This document shows positions 47,700 to 56,052 of a stretch of 64,000 nt of DNA, piece by piece. Position numbers and translations under genes: made by a program. The notes under the pieces are model-generated. The model was not told the origin of the DNA. It did not search any database and saw only the letters and a program-made list of their open reading frames with translations. Position 1 is the first letter of the stretch, and every line of letters starts with the position of its first letter. The stretch comes from Arachidicoccus rhizosphaerae (GTDB taxonomy: Bacteria > Bacteroidota > Bacteroidia > Chitinophagales > Chitinophagaceae), in contig NZ_FNQY01000013.1 in NCBI RefSeq assembly GCF_900107765.1, positions 1-64,000 on the forward strand. The letters are read 5' to 3'.

Positions 47700-48635
47700 T
47701 TATTTGATAATATTCATTTCTGTAAGCCACTGCTCACACAGCACGGTCCATAGATTGGTGGAACCCGGATTATTTCTAAGTCCAATACTATGCCCGCCTT
47801 GTGGAAAGGCATGGAAACTGACCGGTATTTTATGTTTCAGTAGTGCCTCATAGTATAAAAGGCTGTTCATGGGATTTACGGTTTTATCATTCACCGCATC
47901 TGTAATAAAACAGGGGGGCGTCTGGTCTGTTACTTGTAATTCTGGAGAGAATAAACGTTTCAGGCTATCAGTTGGGTTTTCTCCTAATAGATTTTTTTTA
48001 CTTCCCAAATGCGCATAGGAGGTAAACATGTCTATGACAGCTGAGACCAGGATGGTAAAATTAGGCCTGAATGAATAGCGGTCTAGTGAATCCTTGCACC
48101 GGGAGACATCCAGGCTAAGTACGCTGGCACAGGCGGCTAGATGACCACCTGCAGAGCATCCCATGATTCCAATCTTTTCCGGATTAAGATGCCATTCAGC
48201 GGCGTGTGACCTTATATGACGAATGGCTCTTTGGGCATCCATGAGGGGCGCTATTTCCCTGTGTATTAGATCCGGGGAATTGGGTAATCTGTAATTCAAT
48301 ACAAAGGCTGAAATGCCCATCGTGTTAAACCATTTTGCCAGTTGGAGTCCGCTGCTTACGTAAGATAAGTGGTTGTATCCGCCTCCAGGACAGATGACGA
48401 CCCCGGCCTGTTTATTTTCCGCTGCCCCTGGGAAAAAGGCAAAAATACCAGGAGTCATTACCCGGTAATAACGTTCATTATAGAGGCTATCCTTTATGGG
48501 AAGGTGTCTGGAGTTGGGAACGCTTGTTTTCGGCCATATGGGTAAAAAATCCTGTGCGCTGGCACTGGAAAAAATAAAGGATAAGGCAAAAAGACTGAAA
48601 ACTATAAATGTATTAATAGGGAGCTTGGATGCCAT
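47700..48635 (-). CDS. Secreted alpha/beta hydrolase (esterase-like)
   Basis: The ~311-residue exported serine esterase has a signal peptide ending near SSASAQ. The oxyanion-hole motif is VVICPGGGYNHLS. The nucleophile elbow is Gly-Cys-Ser-Ala-Gly-Gly-His (GIMGCSAGGHLAA), followed by a C-terminal acid region and a catalytic His in FPQGGHSIGLRNN. This pattern fits the acetyl-xylan esterase-like and BD-FAE-like group. The start is taken at the ATG at 48635 with the signal peptide; a longer frame overlaps the upstream gene. It follows a related hydrolase with a 34-base gap, so the two form an operon. Confidence 0.85.
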   Translation of the reverse strand: MASKLPINTFIVFSLFALSFIFSSASAQDFLPIWPKTSVPNSRHLPIKDSLYNERYYRVMTPGIFAFFPGAAENKQAGVVICPGGGYNHLSYVSSGLQLAKWFNTMGISAFVLNYRLPNSPDLIHREIAPLMDAQRAIRHIRSHAAEWHLNPEKIGIMGCSAGGHLAACASVLSLDVSRCKDSLDRYSFRPNFTILVSAVIDMFTSYAHLGSKKNLLGENPTDSLKRLFSPELQVTDQTPPCFITDAVNDKTVNPMNSLLYYEALLKHKIPVSFHAFPQGGHSIGLRNNPGSTNLWTVLCEQWLTEMNIIK

Positions 48636-48669
48636 CGTAAATGATTTATAAATGATTAAACAGAATCTG

Positions 48670-49776
48670 TTATTTGTCTGAATAAAGATCATTCAGAAAT
48701 GTGTTCACGGCATTCACTACATCAGGGAACCAGGGGCGGTACAGGCAAAAAGAATGTGGTGTATTAGGGAACTCTATTATTTTCACTTTAACCTTTTGCT
48801 GATCCATCAGCTTTTTAAAATCATCCCTTCCGGCATGCATTCTGGCAAGTGAACTGTTTAAAAATAAAAAAGGCACGCTGTTATTGTTTGCATAGGTGAG
48901 GGGAGAGGCGGCTTTCCACAGATCCAGTCTTTCTGTTCTTGGATATCCCAGCCACCAGGCAGAAGCGCCTATTTTATCCGGATGCTGCGTCTCAGAGGCC
49001 TCAGGATGTACAAAAGATAAAGTACCATCAATGTCCAGGACGGCGTTTACTCGGCTTGAGTGTCCCTCATTACCCTCATCGCCTTCAAATTTTTGGATTC
49101 CATTGGTCATGCCGATAAAGGCTGCCAGCTCACCACCTGCGGAAAAACCCATGACACTGATTTTATTGGTGTCAATATTAAATTGCCTGTTTTGAGCACG
49201 GAGCCACCGGATAGCTGCTTTGAGGTCGTAAATGGCCGCCGGGAAAAAGGCTTCAGTAGATAAACGGTATTGAACGGTAAAACAGGCGTACCCCCTGGCT
49301 GCCAGATGTTGGGCAAGCGGTATATGCTGAGAAGGGCTGCCGGATCTCCATCCGCCGCCATGAATAATTAAAATGGCCGGAGTCTTCTTTAAAGCTGAGG
49401 TCTTTTTCGGTTGTGGTAAAAATGCATCTATATGTAGATTCCTTTGATTGGCCGTCGCATAGACCAGATTGCGCTTTTCTATTACATTTTTAAAACTGGA
49501 GTCGGGTACCAGCTCGATAAACGGGTAATGCTTTAAGTTCTTCTTATAATCAGATAAGCTGTTGTAGGAAGTGTCAGTAGTACCGGTCAGCCATTCTATA
49601 TGCTGTCCTGGCTGAGTGGTGTCTTTTAAGCGGAGCGGTTGAGCAGTACAGCTATTTATAATGGAAAGTAAAATGACGGGTAGAGAAACCGGGAGCTGTA
49701 TCAGGCGCCTTAACGAGATAGACTTCCTGCAATATCCGGACAGATAACTTTGTTGCTGGTCTGCTTTTATGAACAT
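48670..49776 (-). CDS. Secreted alpha/beta hydrolase, probable lipoprotein
   Basis: The ~368-residue protein has a basic start and a hydrophobic segment ending in SIINSC, which may be a lipobox. The oxyanion motif is ILIIHGGGWRSGSPSQ and the nucleophile elbow SVMGFSAGGELAAFIG. The catalytic His lies in FPNTPHSFCLYRPW. The length and motifs fit the same esterase clan as the next gene. The substrate is probably a small ester or an acetylated glycan; unproven. The ATG at 49776 is chosen over the one at 49809 because the signal segment then begins near residue 30. Confidence 0.83.
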   Translation of the reverse strand: MFIKADQQQSYLSGYCRKSISLRRLIQLPVSLPVILLSIINSCTAQPLRLKDTTQPGQHIEWLTGTTDTSYNSLSDYKKNLKHYPFIELVPDSSFKNVIEKRNLVYATANQRNLHIDAFLPQPKKTSALKKTPAILIIHGGGWRSGSPSQHIPLAQHLAARGYACFTVQYRLSTEAFFPAAIYDLKAAIRWLRAQNRQFNIDTNKISVMGFSAGGELAAFIGMTNGIQKFEGDEGNEGHSSRVNAVLDIDGTLSFVHPEASETQHPDKIGASAWWLGYPRTERLDLWKAASPLTYANNNSVPFLFLNSSLARMHAGRDDFKKLMDQQKVKVKIIEFPNTPHSFCLYRPWFPDVVNAVNTFLNDLYSDK

Positions 49777-50011
49777 GATCCCCTTGTTTATAATAACCGC
49801 CTGAAACAACTAGCGGACTTATGATTGTTAGAATAATTGAAAAGCTGATCTATCTAATTTAAACCTTTTTATGTCTGCAGGGGTATAATTTTTAAAAAGA
49901 CAATAATTAAGGCATAAAATAGATAATATCCGCAAGGATTAAGGATAATTTCTTGATGCGACAGCCCTTGCTTTAAGTGCGCGTTTGTTATTTAATGGAC
50001 CGGGTTGAAGC

Positions 50012-50929
50012 TCACTTTTCCTTCAAGATAACCGATTTTTTCCCGATATTCAGATCGTACTGAACGCCGCATTTTAAGGTTATATTGGCTGGCTGATGCC
50101 CTACGGGGATATGGAAGGCAACAGGCAGTCCCTGGGGGATAACATCTTTTATAATCTGTTCCATTGATTTGCCGAAGGGTTGGGTGGTATCTTTGGTGGT
50201 GGAGAAATCGCCCACTAATAGTGCTGCTATTTTGTCCATCCAGCCGGCTCTTTTTAGCTGCCATAAAAAACGGTCGATGGTATAAAAATGTTCTCCTACA
50301 TCTTCAATAAAGAGGATTTTACCTTTTACGTCAGGTTCGGACGGACTGCCGACGCTATGCGCCAATAGGCAAAGATTGCCCCCGATTAACTCACCGGTTA
50401 CATGACCTGTATTATTGTCCGGCTGGGGAGAAAATTTATACTGGCTAAGGCTGCCTTTTAGCGCCTTTTGTAAGTAAAGTAAATAGCTGGTGTCTTCGCT
50501 TTTCATAAAAGCAGCCGCCATGGGAGCGTGCAGAGAGGAAATTTTGACGCGGCGGTTTAAATGCAGATGTAGTAAGGTGATGTCACTAAATCCGATAATC
50601 CACTTGGGGTGTTTTTTGAATTTTTTAAAATCCAGTTGGTCGATAATTCTACTCATGCCGTATCCGCCTCTGGCACAGAGGATGGCTTTTACATCCGGGT
50701 TGTCCAGGGCCCGCTGCATGGCCTCTGTACGCTCCAGGTCAGAGCCTGCAAAATAATTACCTCTGTATACTCCTACCGTCTCGGGATCAACCATCACCTG
50801 ATAGCCCCACTGTTGCAGCGTCTGCAAACAATCCGTGATTTTCCCCGGATCCAAATAACCGGAAGGGCCTATCATGGCAATAAGGTCATTTTTTTTTAGT
50901 GCGGCCGGTTGAACAGGTTTGCTAGGCAT
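50012..50929 (-). CDS. ldcA: S66 LD-carboxypeptidase (LdcA-like), cytoplasmic
   Basis: The 305-residue enzyme removes the terminal D-Ala from the tetrapeptide of recycled murein. It has the LIAMIGPSG start, the AILCARGGYGMSRII loop and GFSDIT with the nucleophile Ser115, at the same number as in the Pseudomonas enzyme. Downstream are a Glu in LFIEDVGEHFYTIDRF and His in FHIPVGHQPANI. It has no signal peptide. A secreted-type paralogue lies 54 bases upstream in the same direction. Confidence 0.9.
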   Translation of the reverse strand: MPSKPVQPAALKKNDLIAMIGPSGYLDPGKITDCLQTLQQWGYQVMVDPETVGVYRGNYFAGSDLERTEAMQRALDNPDVKAILCARGGYGMSRIIDQLDFKKFKKHPKWIIGFSDITLLHLHLNRRVKISSLHAPMAAAFMKSEDTSYLLYLQKALKGSLSQYKFSPQPDNNTGHVTGELIGGNLCLLAHSVGSPSEPDVKGKILFIEDVGEHFYTIDRFLWQLKRAGWMDKIAALLVGDFSTTKDTTQPFGKSMEQIIKDVIPQGLPVAFHIPVGHQPANITLKCGVQYDLNIGKKSVILKEK

Positions 50930-50983
50930 GAGTTATAGTGTTGATGGTGTCAAAGATTTTGCTATTGGAATTTGATAGATGCA

Positions 50984-52039
50984 TCAGGATTCAATTAAGG
51001 TGGTGCCCACAGTGGTGACTTCCAGGCGGTGGGGGACCCCACATTTAAGGGCATAATTCTCTACGATATGGCCCACCGGAAAGTCAAACGTTACCGGATA
51101 ATCATATGCCTTTACTTTTTCCATGACCAGTTCGTAAATAGATTTATTCATTTCATCATTCGGGTCACGCTGAGGGGTACGAATCATAGCGCCAATGATT
51201 AATCCTTTTAAATGTCTGAGCTGATCGGTTCTGGCAAGATTCCAAAGCATTCTGTCCATATTATACAGATATTCATGTGTCTCTTCCAAAAAGAGAATCT
51301 TGCCGGCAGCCTGCAGCGCAGAGCGCGTCCCTGATAAGTTTTCAATAGTGCGCATATTACCGCCAATTAATTCCCCTTCCGCCCGTCCGGTTCGGTTCAT
51401 CGGATTTTTAAGGCTCTGGTAACTCATTTTTTTTGTATTCATCAGGGCGTCCCTGATGGAATTAATGGTCGCCTGCTGCTCGGGTGTTGCGCTGGACCAG
51501 TTATCGGGAAAGCTATTACACATTTTGGAATGCAGGGTGGCCAAATGGTAATTATGAGCAATGTGGATATGAAAAACGGTGGCATCACTGAAGCCGATGA
51601 TCCATTTAGGATGATGGTTCAGGCTGGAAAAGTCAATCTGGTCAATGATCCGAACGGCGCCATATCCGCCCCGGGCACATAAAATAGCCTTGATAGAAGG
51701 GTCATCCAGCATCTGTTGAAAATCTGCCGCCCGTTGCTGGTCGGTTCCTCCAAAGGTGCCGTCTTTAAGACCTATGGTCTGGCCGGTTTTAAAGGTTAAG
51801 CCCCAGGATTTGATCTGATTTATGGCAGGCAGTAATTCTTTATACTGAATATGTCCGGAGGGGCTGGCGATACCTATACAGTCTCCTTTTTGCAGATAAG
51901 GCGGGATTTTTGAGTCAGCGCTTAGCCACTTATCTGGTTGATCCATATTCGAGGGCCTGCCTGCCAGTACTGCCTTATTATTAAGTAAGGACAGCGGCAG
52001 TAAGGCCCCCGCCGTCTTGATAAATTTCGATCTATCCAT
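50984..52039 (-). CDS. S66 LD-carboxypeptidase paralogue with export-like N-terminus
   Basis: The 351-residue protein is a second member of the S66 family. Its N-terminus (MDRSKFIKTAGALLPLSLL then NNKAVLAG) looks like a signal peptide with a weak twin-arginine-like pattern. The family motifs are complete: CIGIASPSGHI, AILCARGGYGAVRII, GFSDAT with the nucleophile Ser, ILFLEETHEYLYNMDR with the Glu, and FPVGHIVENYALKCG with the His. If exported it would act on periplasmic murein rather than on recycled fragments. It sits just upstream of the cytoplasmic-type copy. A LacI-family gene stands divergently upstream. Confidence 0.88.
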   Translation of the reverse strand: MDRSKFIKTAGALLPLSLLNNKAVLAGRPSNMDQPDKWLSADSKIPPYLQKGDCIGIASPSGHIQYKELLPAINQIKSWGLTFKTGQTIGLKDGTFGGTDQQRAADFQQMLDDPSIKAILCARGGYGAVRIIDQIDFSSLNHHPKWIIGFSDATVFHIHIAHNYHLATLHSKMCNSFPDNWSSATPEQQATINSIRDALMNTKKMSYQSLKNPMNRTGRAEGELIGGNMRTIENLSGTRSALQAAGKILFLEETHEYLYNMDRMLWNLARTDQLRHLKGLIIGAMIRTPQRDPNDEMNKSIYELVMEKVKAYDYPVTFDFPVGHIVENYALKCGVPHRLEVTTVGTTLIES

Positions 52040-52195
52040 AATGAATCATGATATTAAATGTATTGCACTCAGGAAGTGAAGGTAGTGAAAATATAAATGA
52101 GCGCTTGCCTATACTTGATAAAAGATTAATTATCAATGCAAAGTGGTCTTTAAGTATTTATTCTTACAAATGTTTGTTTTAATTTAAAATGCATT

Positions 52196-52211
52196 TACGC
52201 AAATTTGCGTA
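52196..52211. promoter_or_regulatory. Perfect 16-bp palindrome upstream of LacI-family gene
   Basis: TACGCAAATTTGCGTA lies 46 bases before the ATG of the LacI-family gene and ~157 bases before the S66 gene on the other strand. Its size and full symmetry fit an operator for a LacI-type dimer, so autoregulation is likely (inference). Confidence 0.55.
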
Positions 52212-52256
52212 TCTTTCGCCATCCAACTGAGAACTCCAAATTTTCTAGTATTAATA

Positions 52257-53267
52257 ATGAGTAAACAAGCTACTATTAAAGAAATCGCCAAAAAACTTGG
52301 CGTCTCCATATCAACGGTCTCCAGGGCCCTGCATGATCACCCCAGTATAGGGCTCAGAACAAAAATGCGGGTCCAGGAAGTTGCCAAAGAGTTAAATTAT
52401 GAGCCTAACCAGGCGGCGATTCAGTTTAAAATGGGCAAAACATTTACCCTCGGCGTTATTTTGCCTGAGCTGACAGAGAATTTTTTCTCTCAGGCTATCA
52501 GTGGGATAGAGGATGTTGCCTTTGAGAATAATTATAACGTCCTGTTTGGTCAGAGCCATGATGATGTTGAAAAAGAGAAGCAGATAGTGGCCACTTTTAT
52601 TAAAAACAGAATTGACGGGCTGTTGGTCTCCTTGTCAAAATCTACCAGAAACATCGAGCATTTTCAGAAACTGGCCAATTTTAATATTCCGGTCGTATTT
52701 TTTGATCGTGTCCCCAAGGAAGAGGATTGTTATACGGTTTCCTGTGATCTGTTTAAGAGTTCGGTAAAAATTGTAGATTTCCTGTGGGAGCAGGGGCATC
52801 GCCATATTGCCTTGTTAAAGGGCCCTCAGACTTTAACGGCGACCAATGAAAGAATGCGTGGTTTCATGGAAGGGCTGAGCCGTAAGCGTGCAAAAACAGA
52901 TCCGTCTTTATTTTCATCTTCGGATCTGACCAAAGAAAGCAGCTGGGGTGCCATGAAAGATATTCTAAGTCAGAAGAACAGGCCCACCGCTGTCATCGCC
53001 TTTAATGATTATGTGGCTCTGGATGCCATGCAATATGTGAAACGACATACGGATTTGGTGATCAATAAGGATATCTGCTTTGTCAGTTATTCAAATCTGC
53101 CGATGCGTACCTACCTGGACACACCACCTTTGGTATCCATTGAACAATTTCCTTATGAACAGGGGCGCAAAGCCACAGAAATGCTGATGGCTATTTTAAA
53201 TGGAGAAGAATTAGAGAACCGGCAAATTGTCCTGGATGGTGAGTTGATCGCTCTTACCGAGGAATAG
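52257..53267 (+). CDS. LacI/GalR-family transcriptional regulator
   Basis: The 336-residue repressor-type protein has a helix-turn-helix at residues 5-27 (TIKEIAKKLGVSISTVSRAL) with the hinge helix in NYEPNQAAIQFK. The periplasmic-binding-like effector core follows, with FTLGVILPEL and DNQR-like IALLKGP segments, and a VFFDRVPKEED region. Such proteins sense a sugar or related metabolite and release DNA. The target genes are not adjacent except perhaps the divergent S66 gene. The perfect palindrome upstream is a candidate for its own operator. Confidence 0.93.
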   Translation: MSKQATIKEIAKKLGVSISTVSRALHDHPSIGLRTKMRVQEVAKELNYEPNQAAIQFKMGKTFTLGVILPELTENFFSQAISGIEDVAFENNYNVLFGQSHDDVEKEKQIVATFIKNRIDGLLVSLSKSTRNIEHFQKLANFNIPVVFFDRVPKEEDCYTVSCDLFKSSVKIVDFLWEQGHRHIALLKGPQTLTATNERMRGFMEGLSRKRAKTDPSLFSSSDLTKESSWGAMKDILSQKNRPTAVIAFNDYVALDAMQYVKRHTDLVINKDICFVSYSNLPMRTYLDTPPLVSIEQFPYEQGRKATEMLMAILNGEELENRQIVLDGELIALTEE

Positions 53268-53297
53268 CCGGCTGAACTTTCAAAATATTAAATAAAC

Positions 53298-53319
53298 AGG
53301 GGGCCCCCAAAGGCCCCCT
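53298..53319. terminator. Bidirectional terminator between LacI and MscS genes
   Basis: An 8-bp GC-rich stem, AGGGGGCC / GGCCCCCT, with loop CCCAAA lies between two convergent genes. AT-rich flanks follow on both sides. Confidence 0.75.
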
Positions 53320-53339
53320 AATTTGTCTAATAATACCTG

Positions 53340-55712
53340 TCAGGATAGTGGACGGTTCTGAAGCGCAATGCCTGCGCCTGCCAGAGATCGTTTGGTGTCC
53401 GCCATAACCCCTGAACGGACGGAACCGGCCTGGCTCAGATCTGCGATCCAGAACTGGATTTTAATGATAACGGAATAATCTCCGAACTGTTCAATGGAAA
53501 TAGAGGGCTTGGGCTGTTGCTGTACATTTTTATTTGCTGTCAGGACGTTTTCAATAATTGCAAACACTTCATCCAAATCCGCGGCATAAGCGACTCCTAT
53601 GGTAAATTCCGCGCGCTTGCGTCTGTCCTGCAGGGTCCAGTTGATCAGCTGTTCACTTAAAAGATTACCATTAGGGATAATGATATCAGCACCTTCGGAA
53701 TTACTTAGTTTACTGGAGCGGACACCGATCTCTTTAACCGTACCGGAACGGCCACTGATTTCTATCTGGTCTCCCACCTGAATAGGACGTTCAAAAGCCA
53801 GGATAATACCGGATACCAGGTTGTTGGCAATGTTTTGAAGGCCAAAGCCGATACCCACACCCAGGGCGCCGAGCATTACGGAGAGCTTATCCAGCGGAAT
53901 GCCGGCGATGGCCACTGCAATCAGAAAACCAAATACCCAGATGATTAACCTGAACAGTAAGACCATGGAATTCACGGAACTCCGTTCTCCACTGGAGAGT
54001 ACCTTCTCACTGTCAAAGAAGAATTTAATGGCCCTGGATATGATGGAAGAGATAAATATGATAAAGAAAAAGATGATCACGCTTCCAAGGGTAAAACTGT
54101 ATTGGCCGATAACCCTTGGATGATTAAGAAAATGTCCCAGGCCTCCAAACAATAAATCATTGACCATGAAGTTTCTTGAAATAGCTACCAGCCAGATAAG
54201 GATGGCCACAAAAAGAAAATTCCGTTTATAGCGTGTATGCTGCTTTTCAAAGTTAATAAATGCGGAAAACCGGCTTGCATGATAGGCTTCTGATTGAAGG
54301 TAAATACACTGTAAAAAGATTGAACAAAGAATGATAAGAGAAATGCCTAAATACATACTCTCCAAGGCGGCACCGCCAAATATTTTGGTGATATTCACCC
54401 GGCCGGTGAGATTAAAAAACAGCGATAGTATACTCAGGGCGATGGAAAATATGCTAAGTGTTTTAAGAATGCCGGAATTGCTTAAATCCCCAGCCAGCCA
54501 TTGAGCTCTGATCAGCATCAAAAGACAGATAAGGACTAAAAAAAGACCTGCTGCCAGTAATAACCATCTTTCCGCATAGGTGGAATCTATTAATAAATCT
54601 TCCAGCGCATAAAATAGCCATAACAGGCAAAAGCCAGCCCAGAGCCATTTACCCTTTTTGGTGATAAAGGGAATGATTAAATAAGTCAGGGTAATCAGCC
54701 GCAACAATTCAAAGAAATGGAGTGCCTGCGTAGTGGGATCACCAAATAATAAGGGGGCATAGACGAAGTAGGCGAGCAGGTTCGCCGCAATCACACTTCT
54801 TTTTAAATAAGGAGCATTATTTAAGATGCGGTCCTTGTCCGGGCTCTTTTTAATGCGGCGCAGGTTCAGCAGCGCCCAGCTGGTCAGTATAATTAATATC
54901 AGAAAACTTAAGGTAATCATATTGACTTTAGAACTGAAAAATATCTTTAACGTCAGCGTTGTCCTGGAAAGGGCACTGGACACCGCCTCAAAATAGCCCT
55001 TAGTGAATGTATCAGGGCTTGTTTTAAAAAGAGGCTTTTCTTCTGCGGTCCAGATATTTACTTTTTTATTAATGGCTAAAAAAGTCATATCTGAACTAAG
55101 ATCCTTTGCCTGTAAAATACAAAGAGAAATTCTGCTTCTCCATAAATTAACGGTAGCCATTGTCCTTTCCTGGAGGTTGTTTAATGATTTGGCCTCAGAC
55201 AATAGTTCGTTTACCTGGTTATTTAAAGCAGAATCCGGCACTTTAATGGTCAGGGCAGGATCGTTCAGTATTTTCTGTATTTCTTTATTGCTTTTGGTCA
55301 GCCGGTCGCCATATTCTGTCATCAGCTCCTGATAGGTCTTCAGCTTACCAGACACTTCGCCCAGCAAAATGACCATCGTATTGAGGCTATTGAGATTGAG
55401 TGTTTTACTGGTTTTTTCGAATTTCTTTTTAAAAGCGCCTAATTTCTCCTCGATGGGCGGGATTTGTTCCTGAACTGGCCCCAGGTCATAGTTCATCTTC
55501 ATGGAGAAACTGCTGCGATCCACCATAAAATTGTAGGTTTCTACCTTATTGACCAGATAGGGAACGATCGTATCGCTGAGCGATTGGATTTTTACCTTTT
55601 TAAATTGCAGATTGCCTTTTTTCTGGGCCTGTGTGTTACAGAGCAGTACCATAAACGACAAGGCCATAAGAGACAACGCCCGCATATAGCGTTTGGTTAC
55701 TATGAAAGACAT
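53340..55712 (-). CDS. MscS-type mechanosensitive channel, large
   Basis: The 790-residue protein starts with a signal peptide ending near LCNTQAQ. A ~230-residue periplasmic helical part follows, then about ten membrane segments. The last part has the MscS pore and beta domain: LDKLSVMLGALGVGIGFGLQNIANNL with pore glycines and alanines, in pieces, then VSGIILAFERPIQVGDQIEI, SGRSGTVKEIGVRSSKL and the conserved IIIPNGNLLSEQLINW. It opens under membrane tension to release solutes in osmotic downshock. The size and architecture are MscK/MscM-like. Confidence 0.9.
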   Translation of the reverse strand: MSFIVTKRYMRALSLMALSFMVLLCNTQAQKKGNLQFKKVKIQSLSDTIVPYLVNKVETYNFMVDRSSFSMKMNYDLGPVQEQIPPIEEKLGAFKKKFEKTSKTLNLNSLNTMVILLGEVSGKLKTYQELMTEYGDRLTKSNKEIQKILNDPALTIKVPDSALNNQVNELLSEAKSLNNLQERTMATVNLWRSRISLCILQAKDLSSDMTFLAINKKVNIWTAEEKPLFKTSPDTFTKGYFEAVSSALSRTTLTLKIFFSSKVNMITLSFLILIILTSWALLNLRRIKKSPDKDRILNNAPYLKRSVIAANLLAYFVYAPLLFGDPTTQALHFFELLRLITLTYLIIPFITKKGKWLWAGFCLLWLFYALEDLLIDSTYAERWLLLAAGLFLVLICLLMLIRAQWLAGDLSNSGILKTLSIFSIALSILSLFFNLTGRVNITKIFGGAALESMYLGISLIILCSIFLQCIYLQSEAYHASRFSAFINFEKQHTRYKRNFLFVAILIWLVAISRNFMVNDLLFGGLGHFLNHPRVIGQYSFTLGSVIIFFFIIFISSIISRAIKFFFDSEKVLSSGERSSVNSMVLLFRLIIWVFGFLIAVAIAGIPLDKLSVMLGALGVGIGFGLQNIANNLVSGIILAFERPIQVGDQIEISGRSGTVKEIGVRSSKLSNSEGADIIIPNGNLLSEQLINWTLQDRRKRAEFTIGVAYAADLDEVFAIIENVLTANKNVQQQPKPSISIEQFGDYSVIIKIQFWIADLSQAGSVRSGVMADTKRSLAGAGIALQNRPLS

Positions 55713-55973
55713 GATGGGTTATTAAGGTGGTTATTTGCTGAGTGAATGGATCCTGGTAAAACGGTGCGTGAAGGCTGTTTGTAATGACGCCTATGTCTGC
55801 TTTTCCTTATTCAATAAAAAGGAAGCCGCAGGCAGGGTCGGTTCTTGTCGTCATTTAAATTAAATCCAGCTATTAAGCATCCGTTATATTCATAAAGGGC
55901 TTTTTCTTTTGAAATATCTGTATTTTTACAATATGTATGCCAAATGAGTCAGCAAATGTAGATATAAATATAA

Positions 55974-55998
55974 AAAGGACACTTAAAAAGTGCCCTTT
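55974..55998 (-). terminator. Terminator of pcrA
   Basis: Stem AAAGGACACTT / AAGTGCCCTTT with one mismatch, followed on the minus strand by TTTTTATA. It lies ~55 bases past the pcrA stop. The remaining gap 55713-56052 holds no gene. Confidence 0.78.
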
Positions 55999-56052
55999 AA
56001 TCCGGTTTCCATAAATGATATTCATTTATGCTGATTGTCAATCCGTTGAGTC

